Below are positions 29,127-38,483 of a DNA stretch of 64,000 bases, piece by piece. Source of the DNA: Ideonella sp. MAG2 (lineage in GTDB: Bacteria; Pseudomonadota; Gammaproteobacteria; Burkholderiales; Burkholderiaceae_C); contig PTEU01000001.1 of NCBI GenBank assembly GCA_004359425.1, positions 241,030 through 305,029 of the forward strand, given 5' to 3'. Every line of letters starts with the position of its first letter. Within the stretch, counting starts at the first letter, position 1. The notes below the pieces were generated by a model that saw only the letters and a program-made list of their open reading frames with translations, had not been told where the DNA came from and searched no databases. The position numbers were made by a program, and so were the translations under genes.

Positions 29127-29540
29127 TCAGGGTTTGATGTAGCCAAAGCCCTGAGTCTGTAGCCGGGCAATGCGCACCACACCCGAGGGTGTGAAATTGG
29201 CCTCTTGAATGAACTGCTCTTTCTTGAGGTTGCGGTTCTTCAGAGTGATCTCGCAGACCTCAAAGCTCACGCCGCGCGCCACCAAGGCCGAGACCAAGGC
29301 GTCATAGGCATTGCCATTGCGGTCCTTGGCACCTTCCATCAAAAAGTCCACACCCTCGCCATGGCTCACCACGGTGATCTTGGCGCTGGGGTCCACATCA
29401 AGGTGGTTGCGCAGATTGCGCAGGCCGGAGAGGGCCTGGCTGGCGGCGTCATTGATGTGATAGACCACTTTGTCTTGCGCCCAGCTCAGGCTGCAGCTGG
29501 CCGCCAGCAGGCTGGCCAGCACCATCGATTTCACGTTCAT
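29127..29540 (-). CDS. DsrE-like family protein with signal peptide
   Basis: Signal MNVKSMVLASLLAASCSLSWA; VVYHINDAASQALSGLRNLRNHLDVDPSAKITVVSHGEGVDFL. Confidence 0.78.
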   Translation of the reverse strand: MNVKSMVLASLLAASCSLSWAQDKVVYHINDAASQALSGLRNLRNHLDVDPSAKITVVSHGEGVDFLMEGAKDRNGNAYDALVSALVARGVSFEVCEITLKNRNLKKEQFIQEANFTPSGVVRIARLQTQGFGYIKP

Positions 29541-29583
29541 GGAAGACTCCGGTGTGAGTGAGGTCAAGTTGTATAAGTCAAGA

Positions 29584-29595
29584 ATGATGCATCAT
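29584..29595. promoter_or_regulatory. Perfect 12-bp palindrome ATGATGCATCAT between divergent genes
   Basis: Direct reading; lies between the DsrE-like gene (-) and the TDT/SLAC1 gene start (+). Confidence 0.35.
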
Positions 29596-29654
29596 ACAGA
29601 CCTGCCGCCTCCTCACTCTGTGCGGACAAGCTCCTCGTTTCCTCACCTGCGCTC

Positions 29655-29748
29655 ATGACCGCTGCCAACGCCCCGCTGAAGTTCCTCCATCCCGGCTGGT
29701 TCACCCTGGTCATGGGTCTGGGCGGTCTCTCGCTGGCCTGGCACCGAG
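29655..29748 (+). CDS. N-terminal stub of a TDT/SLAC1 (TehA-like) transporter
   Basis: MTAANAPLKFLHPGWFTLVMGLGGLSLAWHRG matches the N-terminus of this family, then homology stops. Confidence 0.65.
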
Positions 29749-29890
29749 GGTGCTTCCCTTGTCCTCAGGGTGGGGCGAGTGGCGGGATGGGCGAAGAATC
29801 TGCGCCATTCGCCACCCATTGTGGCGAAGCGGCGAGACCCCAGCCCTGGCTTGGCGGTGTCGCCATCCATCAACCCGGAGAGGACCCACC

Positions 29891-31006
29891 ATGAACTTCA
29901 AGTTACACCCCCTCGTTGCAGGCGTTGCCCTGCTGGCCGCCACCCTGAGCCATGCGGCCGACAGCCCCGATATCAAGTCGCTGCGTGTGACCGCTACCGA
30001 GGCCAAGGGCTTGACCCTGGCCGAGCGCGAATCGGCCAAAACCCTGATGCCCCGCGTCAATATGCTGCCCGACGCCGTGTTTGACTACACCGCAGCAGCC
30101 AACAAGGCTGCGGTGGGCAAGGGCCAGGGCCAGCTTGGCTCCAAGGGCGGGGCCAAGGCCGACCACCTCTTCCAGGTGGAGTCTGCCGCGCCCGGCGCTC
30201 AAGACGGCTCCATCAGCCCCGATGCCGTGGGCACAGGCGGTCTGCAATTCACCTCCTCGCGTGTTTCGCCCAAGACCTTGGACACCACCTTTCCAGTGCG
30301 CACCGTGGGCAAGCTCTACTTCAAGATTGGCTCTAGCACCTATATGTGCACCGGGTCCGTCATCAAGCCGGGCGTGGTGCTGACGGCTGGCCATTGCGTC
30401 CACAGCGGCAATGCCTCGTCCACCGGTTGGTACAACAGCTTTGAGTTCATCCCCGGCTATCGCAAAGTCGGCACCACCATCACCAAGCCCTATGGCTCTT
30501 GGACCAACTACGTCACCATGTACACCAGCACCGACTGGTACAACAGCGGCGGTGCAGTGCCCAATGCCGGTGACTGGGCGCTGATCGTCTTCAACAAGGA
30601 CGCCAGCAACAAGCGCGTGGGCGACTACACCGGTTGGCTGGGTTGGGCCTATCCGTCCATGATTGGTAAACACATGACAGTGCTGGGCTACCCCGGCAAC
30701 CACGACTTGGGTGGCCAGTTGCATCGCGTCGACAGCATGGTGACCGACTATGGCTCGCTGAACACCGGCACCTATGGCTCAGACATGCAAGGCGGCTCCA
30801 GCGGTGGCCCCAATGTGCTGAACTGGCGCGTGGACTACACCGACAGCAGCACCTTGCCATCTGAAAACTGGGGCAATGTGGCCACCAGCGTGGTGTCTTG
30901 GGGCTACGTCTCTACGACACCCAAGGTCCAGGGGGGCTCTCAGTTCAACGGTGTCTTCGCCAATATGGTGAACGCCGCATGCACGTCCTACCCATGGGCT
31001 TGCTGA
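29891..31006 (+). CDS. Secreted trypsin-like serine peptidase
   Basis: Signal peptide; CTGSVIKPGVVLTAGHCVH, GDWALIVF, DMQGGSSGGP catalytic triad. Confidence 0.9.
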   Translation: MNFKLHPLVAGVALLAATLSHAADSPDIKSLRVTATEAKGLTLAERESAKTLMPRVNMLPDAVFDYTAAANKAAVGKGQGQLGSKGGAKADHLFQVESAAPGAQDGSISPDAVGTGGLQFTSSRVSPKTLDTTFPVRTVGKLYFKIGSSTYMCTGSVIKPGVVLTAGHCVHSGNASSTGWYNSFEFIPGYRKVGTTITKPYGSWTNYVTMYTSTDWYNSGGAVPNAGDWALIVFNKDASNKRVGDYTGWLGWAYPSMIGKHMTVLGYPGNHDLGGQLHRVDSMVTDYGSLNTGTYGSDMQGGSSGGPNVLNWRVDYTDSSTLPSENWGNVATSVVSWGYVSTTPKVQGGSQFNGVFANMVNAACTSYPWAC

Positions 31007-31028
31007 GTTGGGTTGAGCCTGACCACCA

Positions 31029-31054
31029 GGGGCGGCCAAGGCCGCCCCTTTTTT
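31029..31054 (+). terminator. Rho-independent terminator after the peptidase gene
   Basis: GGGGCGGCC-AA-GGCCGCCCC-TTTTTT. Confidence 0.9.
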
Positions 31055-31090
31055 GCGCCCTGGGTACCAAGCGACGCCACGCCAAAGCAC

Positions 31091-31696
31091 TCAGCGTTGC
31101 GCTACGGTGACGAGCTGCGGTGAGTCGAACATGGCCACCGGCGACACCACAGGCTCGTTCATGGGCACTTTGTCGCCGTAGCGCTCTTTCATCTTCTGCT
31201 GCACCGCAGGGTCATCGAGCTTGAAGTCTTTGATGCGCTGTTGCTCGCCAATCGTCACGCCCAGGGCGCGCTGGTACACCTTCCACACCAGCTCCGAGCA
31301 GTAAATGCGCTCATCCGACCACTCAAACGTCAGGTCATAAGGCCGGCCCACCAAGGCCTGCCCTTGTTGTGCCAGTTTCTTGAGGGCCGCAGGCGTCAGC
31401 ACGCGGTCCGCGTCACGCAGGCGCTTGACGACAATATGGCCGCCCACCCCGCGCGCCGTCCAGGTGGCCAGCGGGGTGTAGCCCACCTTGCCAGCAGCCT
31501 CCAATACATAAGGCTTGCCGCCGCGCATGAACACCATGCCCATATGGCTGTACTTGGAGCCGGTGGCACGCTGCACCGCCACACTTTGCGCCGAGCGCGA
31601 GGTCTGAAAAACAATGTCGCCGTCTTGCACTGTCAAGGGCGCAGCAAGGGCCGTGATGCAGGCCCCTGAAAGAACCAATCCAGTCAAAGTTTTCAT
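31091..31696 (-). CDS. YiiX/YebB-like NlpC/P60-superfamily cysteine hydrolase
   Basis: GDIVFQTSRSAQSVAVQRATGSKYSHMGMVF, IYCSELVWKVYQRALG; signal peptide MKTLTGLVLSGACITALA. Confidence 0.83.
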   Translation of the reverse strand: MKTLTGLVLSGACITALAAPLTVQDGDIVFQTSRSAQSVAVQRATGSKYSHMGMVFMRGGKPYVLEAAGKVGYTPLATWTARGVGGHIVVKRLRDADRVLTPAALKKLAQQGQALVGRPYDLTFEWSDERIYCSELVWKVYQRALGVTIGEQQRIKDFKLDDPAVQQKMKERYGDKVPMNEPVVSPVAMFDSPQLVTVAQR

Positions 31697-31703
31697 AGAG
31701 TCT

Positions 31704-32270
31704 TCACGCCAAGGAATGGTGAGCAGGCGCTCGCTGTTTGCGTGCTGTATGAATCGCCACAATCCCCAAAGATAGCCGCTCAAAAGACACGTCTTCAAAT
31801 CCCATGGCGCTCAGCTCGTCCGCCAACTGCTCGGCGCTGGGGAACTCTCGTATGCCTTGCAACAGATATTTGTAAGCCGACGCATCACCGCCCGTGGCGA
31901 TCCAGCCCAGCATCGGCATGCACAAGGACATATAGGCCAAGTAAAGGCGATGGACCCAGGACCAGCGAATGTTAGAGGCCTCTAGAACGATCAGACGACC
32001 GCCCGGCTTCAGCACACGCCAAGCCTCCTGCAGCACGGTTTGACGCTGGCAGATTTTGAGCGCCAGTGAGAGCGAGTATGCATCCACACTGGCATCAGGA
32101 ATGCCCTGCATGTCTTGCGCATCCAGGGTTCTCAAACTCACAGCAGCGCTGTGCTTTTGCAGCCGCCGCTCGGCGATGGCCAACATGCGGGGGCTCAGGT
32201 CTGCGGCCATGATGTGACGCCGCCCGCCTTGCACTTGGGGCAATACCCGCAAGATGATGTCGCCGGTTCC
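31704..32270 (-). CDS. Class I SAM methyltransferase (UbiE/COQ5-like), N-terminus missing
   Basis: GTGDIILRVLPQV, ADLSPRMLAIAERRL, EAWRVLKPGGRLIVLEAS, but nothing upstream of motif I. Confidence 0.8.
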   Translation of the reverse strand, partial: GTGDIILRVLPQVQGGRRHIMAADLSPRMLAIAERRLQKHSAAVSLRTLDAQDMQGIPDASVDAYSLSLALKICQRQTVLQEAWRVLKPGGRLIVLEASNIRWSWVHRLYLAYMSLCMPMLGWIATGGDASAYKYLLQGIREFPSAEQLADELSAMGFEDVSFERLSLGIVAIHTARKQRAPAHHSLA

Positions 32271-33735
32271 AGCGGCCTTTGGGGTCCGAGAGGTTCTGGA
32301 TGAAGCCATGCGCCTCGGCCCGCTGCGCGGCGGCCACCATGGCCGCGTCGTCGGCATCAGGGCGGCCATAAGCCAGGTTGTCGCGCACCGAACGGTGCAG
32401 CAGCGAGGTGTCCTGCGTCACCATGCCCACTTGCGCGCGCAGGCTGTCTTGGGTGACCTGGGCAATGTCTTGGCCGTCAATCAAGATGCGGCCCGCGCGC
32501 AGGTCATGAAAGCGCAGCAACAGATTCACCAGCGTCGATTTGCCCGCACCTGAGCGGCCGACTACACCGATCTTTTCGCCGGGGCGGATGGTGAGATTCA
32601 GGGTGTCGATGACCTTGGGGCCGTCGCCATAGGCAAAGCTGACGGCTTCAAAGCTGACCTCGCCGCGTTTCACGTCCAAGGCACGGGCTTGCGGCGCATC
32701 CAACACCGTGGGCGCTTTGGAGAAAATGTCCATGCCGTCTTGCACCGTGCCGATGTTCTCGAACAGCGAGGCCATCTCCCACATCACCCAGTGCGAGATG
32801 CCATTCATGCGCAGCGCCATGGCGGTGGCAGCGGCCACCGCGCCCACGCCCACCTCGCCTCGTGACCACAGCCACAGGCCCATGGCCGCGCTGCCCGCAA
32901 TCAAGCCCACACTCAGGCTTTGGATGGTCACTTCCAAGCCCGTGGACAGGCGCATTTGCGCATAGGCCGTGCCCATGAACTCCTGCATGGCATTGCGCGC
33001 ATAGAGCGCCTCGCGCCGCGTGTGCGAGAACAGCTTGACGGTGGCGATGTTGGTGTAGGCATCGGCCACCCGGCCGGTCATCAGCGAGCGTGCATCCGCC
33101 TGGGCTTGGCCCACGCGGGCCAGGCGCGGCACAAAGTAGCGCAGCGCCACCAAGTACAGCCCCAGCCAGACCATGAAGGGCAGCATCATGGTGGTGGAAA
33201 AGCCCGCCACGATGACCACCATGGTGCCAAAGTAGATCAGCACATAGACCAGGATGTCGGCCAGCGTCATCACGGTGTCGCGCACGGCCAGTGCGGTCTG
33301 CATCACCTTGGTGGCCACACGGCCGGCAAACTCGTCTTGGTAAAAGGCCAGGCTTTGCGCCAGCATTTGCCGGTGGAACATCCAGCGCAGCCGCATCGGG
33401 AAGTTGGCATGCAGGGCTTGGTATTTGGACAGCGCCCACACAGCCAACAGCAAAGGGCTGGCCAAGACGGCCGCGCCCATCCACAGTACATTGGTCTGGT
33501 GCTCAGCCCACCAGGTGGCCGGGTTGGCACCGGCCAGGCCGTCGACGATCTCACCCATGAAGGCGAACATCAGGGCTTCAAAAATCCCGATGGCAGCCGT
33601 CAGCAAGGCCAGCACAGCAATATGGCGGCGCATGCCTGCGGTGCAGGCCCAAATAAAGCGGCCCAGGCCCTTGGGGGGCACGGGCGGCAGTTCGTCAGGA
33701 AAGGGGGCGATCAGGCGTTCAAATAAGGCAAACAC
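32271..33735 (-). CDS. ABC transporter ATP-binding/permease protein, truncated before the ABC signature and Walker B
   Basis: TM domain plus Walker A VVGRSGAGKSTLVNLLLRF and Q-loop GMVTQDTSLLHRSVRDNLAYG; sequence stops after FIQNLSDPKG. Confidence 0.85.
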
Positions 33736-33862
33736 GGTGGCTCTGCGTTGGCATGCAAGCCCCCGACGTTAGCCCAATTCGGGGCCAGTCACTGGAGCAT
33801 GCCCTGCCTACAATCAACACCTCTTTGTTTTGTCCGGTGCGGCACGCACCGCCCGCTGTACC

Positions 33863-34621
33863 ATGTGCCAGCTTCTCGGCATGAATGCCAACACACCCAC
33901 CGATGTGATGTTCAGCTTCACCGGTTTGGCCACGCGCGCAGACGAACACAAAGACGGCTTTGGCATCGGCTTTTTTGAAGACAAGGGCGTGCGGCTGTTT
34001 GTGGACCATCACAGCGCACGCCAGTCGCCCGTGGCCGAGTTGGTCAAGACCTACCCCATCCGTAGCAAGCAGGTCATTGCCCACATTCGCAAAGCCACCC
34101 AAGGTGTGGTGGCGCTGGAGAATACTCACCCCTTCCAGCGCGAGCTGTGGGGCCGCTACTGGGTGTTTGCCCACAATGGTGATTTGAAGAACTTTGAGCC
34201 CCGGCTGCACGGTGCCTTCAAGCCCGTGGGGTGCACCGACAGCGAGCGCGCCTTTTGCTGGTTGATGCAAGAGCTGGCCAAATCCCACGCCAGCGTGCCC
34301 GACGTGGCCGAGCTGACCCAGACCCTGGCCGAGCTGATGCCGCAACTGCACCGCCACGGCACCTTCAACATGCTGCTCTCCAACGGCCAAGCGCTGTGGG
34401 CTCATGGCTCCACCAAGCTGCACTGGCTGGTGCGCCAGCATCCGTTTCGCTGTGCTGCCCTGCGTGACGAAGACATGCAAGTGGACTTTGCCAACCTCAC
34501 CACCCCTCAAGACCGCGTGGCCGTGATCGCCACCGAACCGCTGACCTGCGATGAAGAGTGGCAGGCCTTCGCGCCCGGCGAGCTGAGGGTGTTTGTGGAC
34601 GGCGCGCCGCTTGAGCCTTGA
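33863..34621 (+). CDS. Class II glutamine amidotransferase (YafJ-like)
   Basis: MCQLLGMNAN catalytic Cys, DGFGIGFFE, HIRKAT, ENTHPFQRELWGRYWVFAHNGDL. Confidence 0.92.
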   Translation: MCQLLGMNANTPTDVMFSFTGLATRADEHKDGFGIGFFEDKGVRLFVDHHSARQSPVAELVKTYPIRSKQVIAHIRKATQGVVALENTHPFQRELWGRYWVFAHNGDLKNFEPRLHGAFKPVGCTDSERAFCWLMQELAKSHASVPDVAELTQTLAELMPQLHRHGTFNMLLSNGQALWAHGSTKLHWLVRQHPFRCAALRDEDMQVDFANLTTPQDRVAVIATEPLTCDEEWQAFAPGELRVFVDGAPLEP

Positions 34622-34751
34622 GCCCCGCATTGCGCCTTCGGCCCCGGCCACCCCTCGCATTCATGCACGCCAACGGCCATTCATGACGGCGGGTCTGCTG
34701 TTCGCCCGCTGACGGGCATGGGTGGGCCTGCCCTTGCCTACACTGCGCCCC

Positions 34752-35945
34752 ATGTCCACCTCCCTCAACGCCCTGCAACGCGCCTACTTTCGGTGGGCCG
34801 AGCCTTACTACCTGCGGCTGCCGCTAGAGCTGCAGGCCGAGGCGCGCCGCATGGACGAGTTTCTCTACACCACCCGAGGCGGGCTGGCGCTGTGGCTGGG
34901 TTGGTTGTCTGCCGTGGCCGGGTCTACAGCAGGCCTGGTCTTTGGCGTGGGCATGCCCTGGGGCCTGGCGCTGGTGTGCAGCGTGGGCGTGTGGCTGGGC
35001 ATTTTGATTGCGCTGGGCAGTGCATGGCTGGTGCCCGACAAGTTCACCGGCACCCGCCTGTGGCGCGGCGGCGTGTTCGCGGTGCTCATGGCCTTTGCCG
35101 GGGCCTTCACGGGTTTCTTGGTGGGGCGGCTCACGCGCAAGGGCAACCTGGCCCTGGCCTTTGAAGACCTGGGCGACAAGCTCACCGTCGCGGCCAAACA
35201 GGCCACACCCATTTTGTTGATCGGCGTGATGGCCCTGTTTGCCCTGCTGTGGGGCGTGGCGCAGATCCGCCGCGCGCAGGCCCAGCAGCAGTTGGAGCAA
35301 GCGCGGGTGGTGCAGGCCCAAGACACACTGGCCCGCCAAATGGCCGAAGCTCGCTTGAAGCTGCTGCAAGCGCAGATCCAGCCGCACTTCATCTTCAATA
35401 CCTTGGCCGCTCTGCAGCATTGGGTAGACACGTCTGATGCACGGGCCGCGCCTTTGCTGCGGTCGCTCACCGGCTTTTTGCGAGGCTCCACCGAGCTGAT
35501 GGCCCGCGACGAAGTGGCCTTGGCTGAAGAGCTGGGCTTGGTGCGCCATTACCTGGCCATCATGCAAGCCCGCTTGGGTGATCGCCTACAGGTTGAAATG
35601 AGCAGAAGCCCGGAGGCCGACGAGTGGCACCTGCCCCCAGGCCTGCTGCTGACCCTGGTGGAAAACGCGCTGGAGCATGGCGTGGGCCCAGCCTTGCAAG
35701 CCGTGCAGGTGCGGGTGGCTGCCGCCGTGCAGGACGGCCACTTGACGGTGACCGTGCAAGACACCGGCCCAGGCCTGAGCCCCGGCTGGCAAGAAGGCGT
35801 GGGCCTGGCCAACGCGCGCGAGCGCCTGCAGCACCGTTTCGGCGGCCAGGCCAGCTTGCGGGTGGAGGCGGCTGCGCCGGGCGTGCGCGCCACTTTGACT
35901 GTGGTTGCTGCGCGCTCGACCCAGGAGGTGGCCCATGTCGGCTGA
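34752..35945 (+). CDS. LytS-type sensor histidine kinase (first of tandem pair)
   Basis: LLQAQIQPHFIFNTLAALQHWVDT; LVENALEHGVGPAL; DTGPGLSPGWQEGVGLANARERL. Confidence 0.9.
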   Translation: MSTSLNALQRAYFRWAEPYYLRLPLELQAEARRMDEFLYTTRGGLALWLGWLSAVAGSTAGLVFGVGMPWGLALVCSVGVWLGILIALGSAWLVPDKFTGTRLWRGGVFAVLMAFAGAFTGFLVGRLTRKGNLALAFEDLGDKLTVAAKQATPILLIGVMALFALLWGVAQIRRAQAQQQLEQARVVQAQDTLARQMAEARLKLLQAQIQPHFIFNTLAALQHWVDTSDARAAPLLRSLTGFLRGSTELMARDEVALAEELGLVRHYLAIMQARLGDRLQVEMSRSPEADEWHLPPGLLLTLVENALEHGVGPALQAVQVRVAAAVQDGHLTVTVQDTGPGLSPGWQEGVGLANARERLQHRFGGQASLRVEAAAPGVRATLTVVAARSTQEVAHVG

Positions 35946-37035
35946 GCGCATTGATTGGAGCCAGATTTGGTATCCCGGCCCGACTCGCCGCTTCACGCCA
36001 GAAGAGATGGCGAGAGCGGGGCAGGATAGGCCGTCGAAGACGCTGATGGTGACTCTGGGGTTCAATGTTGCAGCCTTGATTCCTGCAATTTGGGTTGTCT
36101 CCAGCGAAGCACATCGTCTGGAGATCATCTGGATCTTGTTCAGTTATCTGGTGAGCATGGTCCCCTTGGCTGTTTGGTGTTGGAGGCAGCCGGTTCGGCT
36201 CAGGCTGTTGGGGGCTACGGTCGTCCTGGCTTTGATTCAAGTGGCTCATATCGTCATGATCCGAGGAGCGGGCTATGCATTGGATGTGCGTCACATACTG
36301 GCCGCAGTGTCTGGCCTGAGCTTTATGGCGTCGGTGGCTGGGCTTTGGGCATGGATGGCGCACCGCTCCAACCACATCGCCGCCCGCCTGCGCGAGCTCG
36401 ACGAGCGCGACCAAGCCATCAGCATGGCCTTGCAGTTGGCCACGGCCCAGGTCCAGCCCCACTTCCTCTTCAACTCCCTGGCTTCGCTGCAGCATTGGGT
36501 CAGCACCGGCGACGCCCGAGCCGCCGCCTTGCTGACCGCGCTCACCGCCTACCTGCGAGCCACGCTGCCGCTGTTCGAGCGCCGCAGCCTGAGCCTGGCC
36601 CAAGAGCTGGAAGCTGTGCGCCACTACCTGGCCGTGCTACAACTGCGCTTTGGCGAGCGCCTGCGCAGCGAAGTGCACGCCGCCCCCGAGACCCTGCAGG
36701 CCAGCCTGCCGCCCGGCGTGTTGCTGACCCTGGTGGAAAACGCCGTGGAGCACGGCCTGGCCCCCAAGCTGCAAGGTGGCGAGGTGCGCGTGCAGGCCCA
36801 GGTGACAGCCGACGGCCGCATCAGCGTGACCGTGTGCGACGACGGCGTGGGCCTGCCCACCCCCGACCCTGGCCCGGCTGACCCGACCAGCACACGCGGT
36901 GTGGGCCTGCGCAACACCCGCACCCGCCTGCAGCAACTGCATGGTGCAGCGGCCGAGCTAAGTTTGCATAACCAAGCCAGTGGCGGCGCTTGCGCCCAAC
37001 TGCTGCTGCCCCCGGGGTCATCCGCCCCACTTTGA
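35935..37035 (+). CDS. LytS-type sensor histidine kinase (second of tandem pair)
   Basis: ATAQVQPHFLFNSLASLQHWVST; LVENAVEHGLAPKL; CDDGVGLP; start overlaps end of previous CDS. Confidence 0.9.
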   Translation: MSAERIDWSQIWYPGPTRRFTPEEMARAGQDRPSKTLMVTLGFNVAALIPAIWVVSSEAHRLEIIWILFSYLVSMVPLAVWCWRQPVRLRLLGATVVLALIQVAHIVMIRGAGYALDVRHILAAVSGLSFMASVAGLWAWMAHRSNHIAARLRELDERDQAISMALQLATAQVQPHFLFNSLASLQHWVSTGDARAAALLTALTAYLRATLPLFERRSLSLAQELEAVRHYLAVLQLRFGERLRSEVHAAPETLQASLPPGVLLTLVENAVEHGLAPKLQGGEVRVQAQVTADGRISVTVCDDGVGLPTPDPGPADPTSTRGVGLRNTRTRLQQLHGAAAELSLHNQASGGACAQLLLPPGSSAPL

Positions 37036-37063
37036 TGTCTTCCTGATGCCCACAAGGCCTGCC

Positions 37064-37843
37064 ATGAGCCACACCCTGACCGCCCTGATCGCTGATGATG
37101 AAGAAGCCCCCCGCGCCCAGCTCAAAGCCGCGCTGCAACAGGCCTGGCCTGAGCTGCAGATCGTGGCTGAAGCCGCCAACGGCGTCGACGCCTGGGACGC
37201 CTATCTAGAGCATGAGCCGGACGTCTGCTTCTTGGACATCCGCATGCCCGGCCTCTCCGGCATTGACGTGGCCAAACGCATCGGCGCCCAGACGCCGGTG
37301 GTGTTTGTCACCGCCTTCGGCGACCATGCCGTGACGGCTTTTGAAGCCGGCGCGGTGGACTACGTGATGAAGCCCGTCGAGCGGCCGCGCTTGGAGCAAA
37401 CGGTGGAGCGCTTGCGAGCGCGGTTGCAATCCAGTGCCACCTCCACGCTGCCCGACCTACAGGCTTTGTTGAGCCAGTTGGGGGGCAGCTTGCGCAAACC
37501 CGCTCCGCTGAGCGTGATCCAAGCGGCGGTGGGCAAGGAGGTCAAGCTGCTGCGCGTGGAGCATGTGGTCTATTTCGAGGCCGACTCCCGCTACACCCGC
37601 GTGGTCGTCGACGACCCCGTCACCGGCCCCGGCGAGGCGCTGATCCGCACCCCGCTCAAAGAGCTGCTGGCCCAGCTCGACCCGGACCAGTTCTGGCAAG
37701 TACACCGCTCGGTCATCGTCAACCACCACCACATCGCCAGCGCCGTGCGCGTGGACGAAGGCACCATGGTCCTGACCCTGCGCGGCCGCCCCGACCGCCT
37801 GCCGGTGTCGCGGCATTTTCAAGGGATGTTCAAGGGGCAGTGA
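37064..37843 (+). CDS. LytTR family response regulator
   Basis: ALIADDEEAPRAQLK, DVCFLDIRMPGLSG, YVMKPVERPRLE; LytTR domain VVYFEADSRYTRVV, FWQVHRSVIVN. Confidence 0.93.
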   Translation: MSHTLTALIADDEEAPRAQLKAALQQAWPELQIVAEAANGVDAWDAYLEHEPDVCFLDIRMPGLSGIDVAKRIGAQTPVVFVTAFGDHAVTAFEAGAVDYVMKPVERPRLEQTVERLRARLQSSATSTLPDLQALLSQLGGSLRKPAPLSVIQAAVGKEVKLLRVEHVVYFEADSRYTRVVVDDPVTGPGEALIRTPLKELLAQLDPDQFWQVHRSVIVNHHHIASAVRVDEGTMVLTLRGRPDRLPVSRHFQGMFKGQ

Positions 37844-37852
37844 GCCCCGAAC

Positions 37853-38362
37853 TCATGATGAAAGCTCACTCCGTAACGTAAAGCCCATAGGGATTTGTGG
37901 GGGGCCTGGCTCATACATGTCAACATAGATGAGACGGTCTTGATCTGTCCCATCTACCCGTATCCGATATACGTCCAGCAGACCGATGCCCATGGGTGTA
38001 TGCACGCTTGGGAACTCGCAGCACGCGCCTTGTCGCTCATACTCCAGCGGCTGGCCTTGAGGTCCACGAAGTGCATTGAGAAACAGGATGTGCAGACCTG
38101 CTCGAGATCTAGGACCTACCTTGATGGGCTTCTCTTTCGAAAAGCCATAGCCGGGATCCTGGGAGATCAGGAGTGGCATTCTGAGGTAGGGTGCCTGAGA
38201 GTCAGAGCGTCCATTCGGAACACCTTTTCCTGCCTTCGTTGATCTGGCCAGTATCTCGGGGGCGGTCGGCGGCGCGGTACTGGGCGCTGGAGGAGCTTGG
38301 CAGGCCGTGAGAAGCACCGATAGGGTGAGGACGCAGCAGAGACGATGGGAGGAGCGGAGCAT
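37853..38362 (-). CDS. Lipoprotein of the family often misannotated as 2-dehydro-3-deoxyphosphooctonate aldolase
   Basis: Lipobox LLTACQAP; DPGYGFSKEKPIKVG, FLNALRGPQGQPLEYERQGACCEF, GLLDVYRI. Confidence 0.7.
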   Translation of the reverse strand: MLRSSHRLCCVLTLSVLLTACQAPPAPSTAPPTAPEILARSTKAGKGVPNGRSDSQAPYLRMPLLISQDPGYGFSKEKPIKVGPRSRAGLHILFLNALRGPQGQPLEYERQGACCEFPSVHTPMGIGLLDVYRIRVDGTDQDRLIYVDMYEPGPPQIPMGFTLRSELSS

Positions 38363-38483
38363 GGAATTGTGTTTGAGAGGGTGAGCGGATCCCCCCCATC
38401 TTAGATGCCTGCTGGGTTGAACCTTTAGGCTCTTGCGTGTCGCGCTACCTCTAAACTGTGTTCATCCACACTGACTGCCTGAT

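Noticed and set aside
32095-33735. Apparent extended ABC protein with a novel Arg/His-rich C-terminus
   Set aside because: The C-terminal residues are out-of-frame translation of the methyltransferase region after a join, not a new domain.
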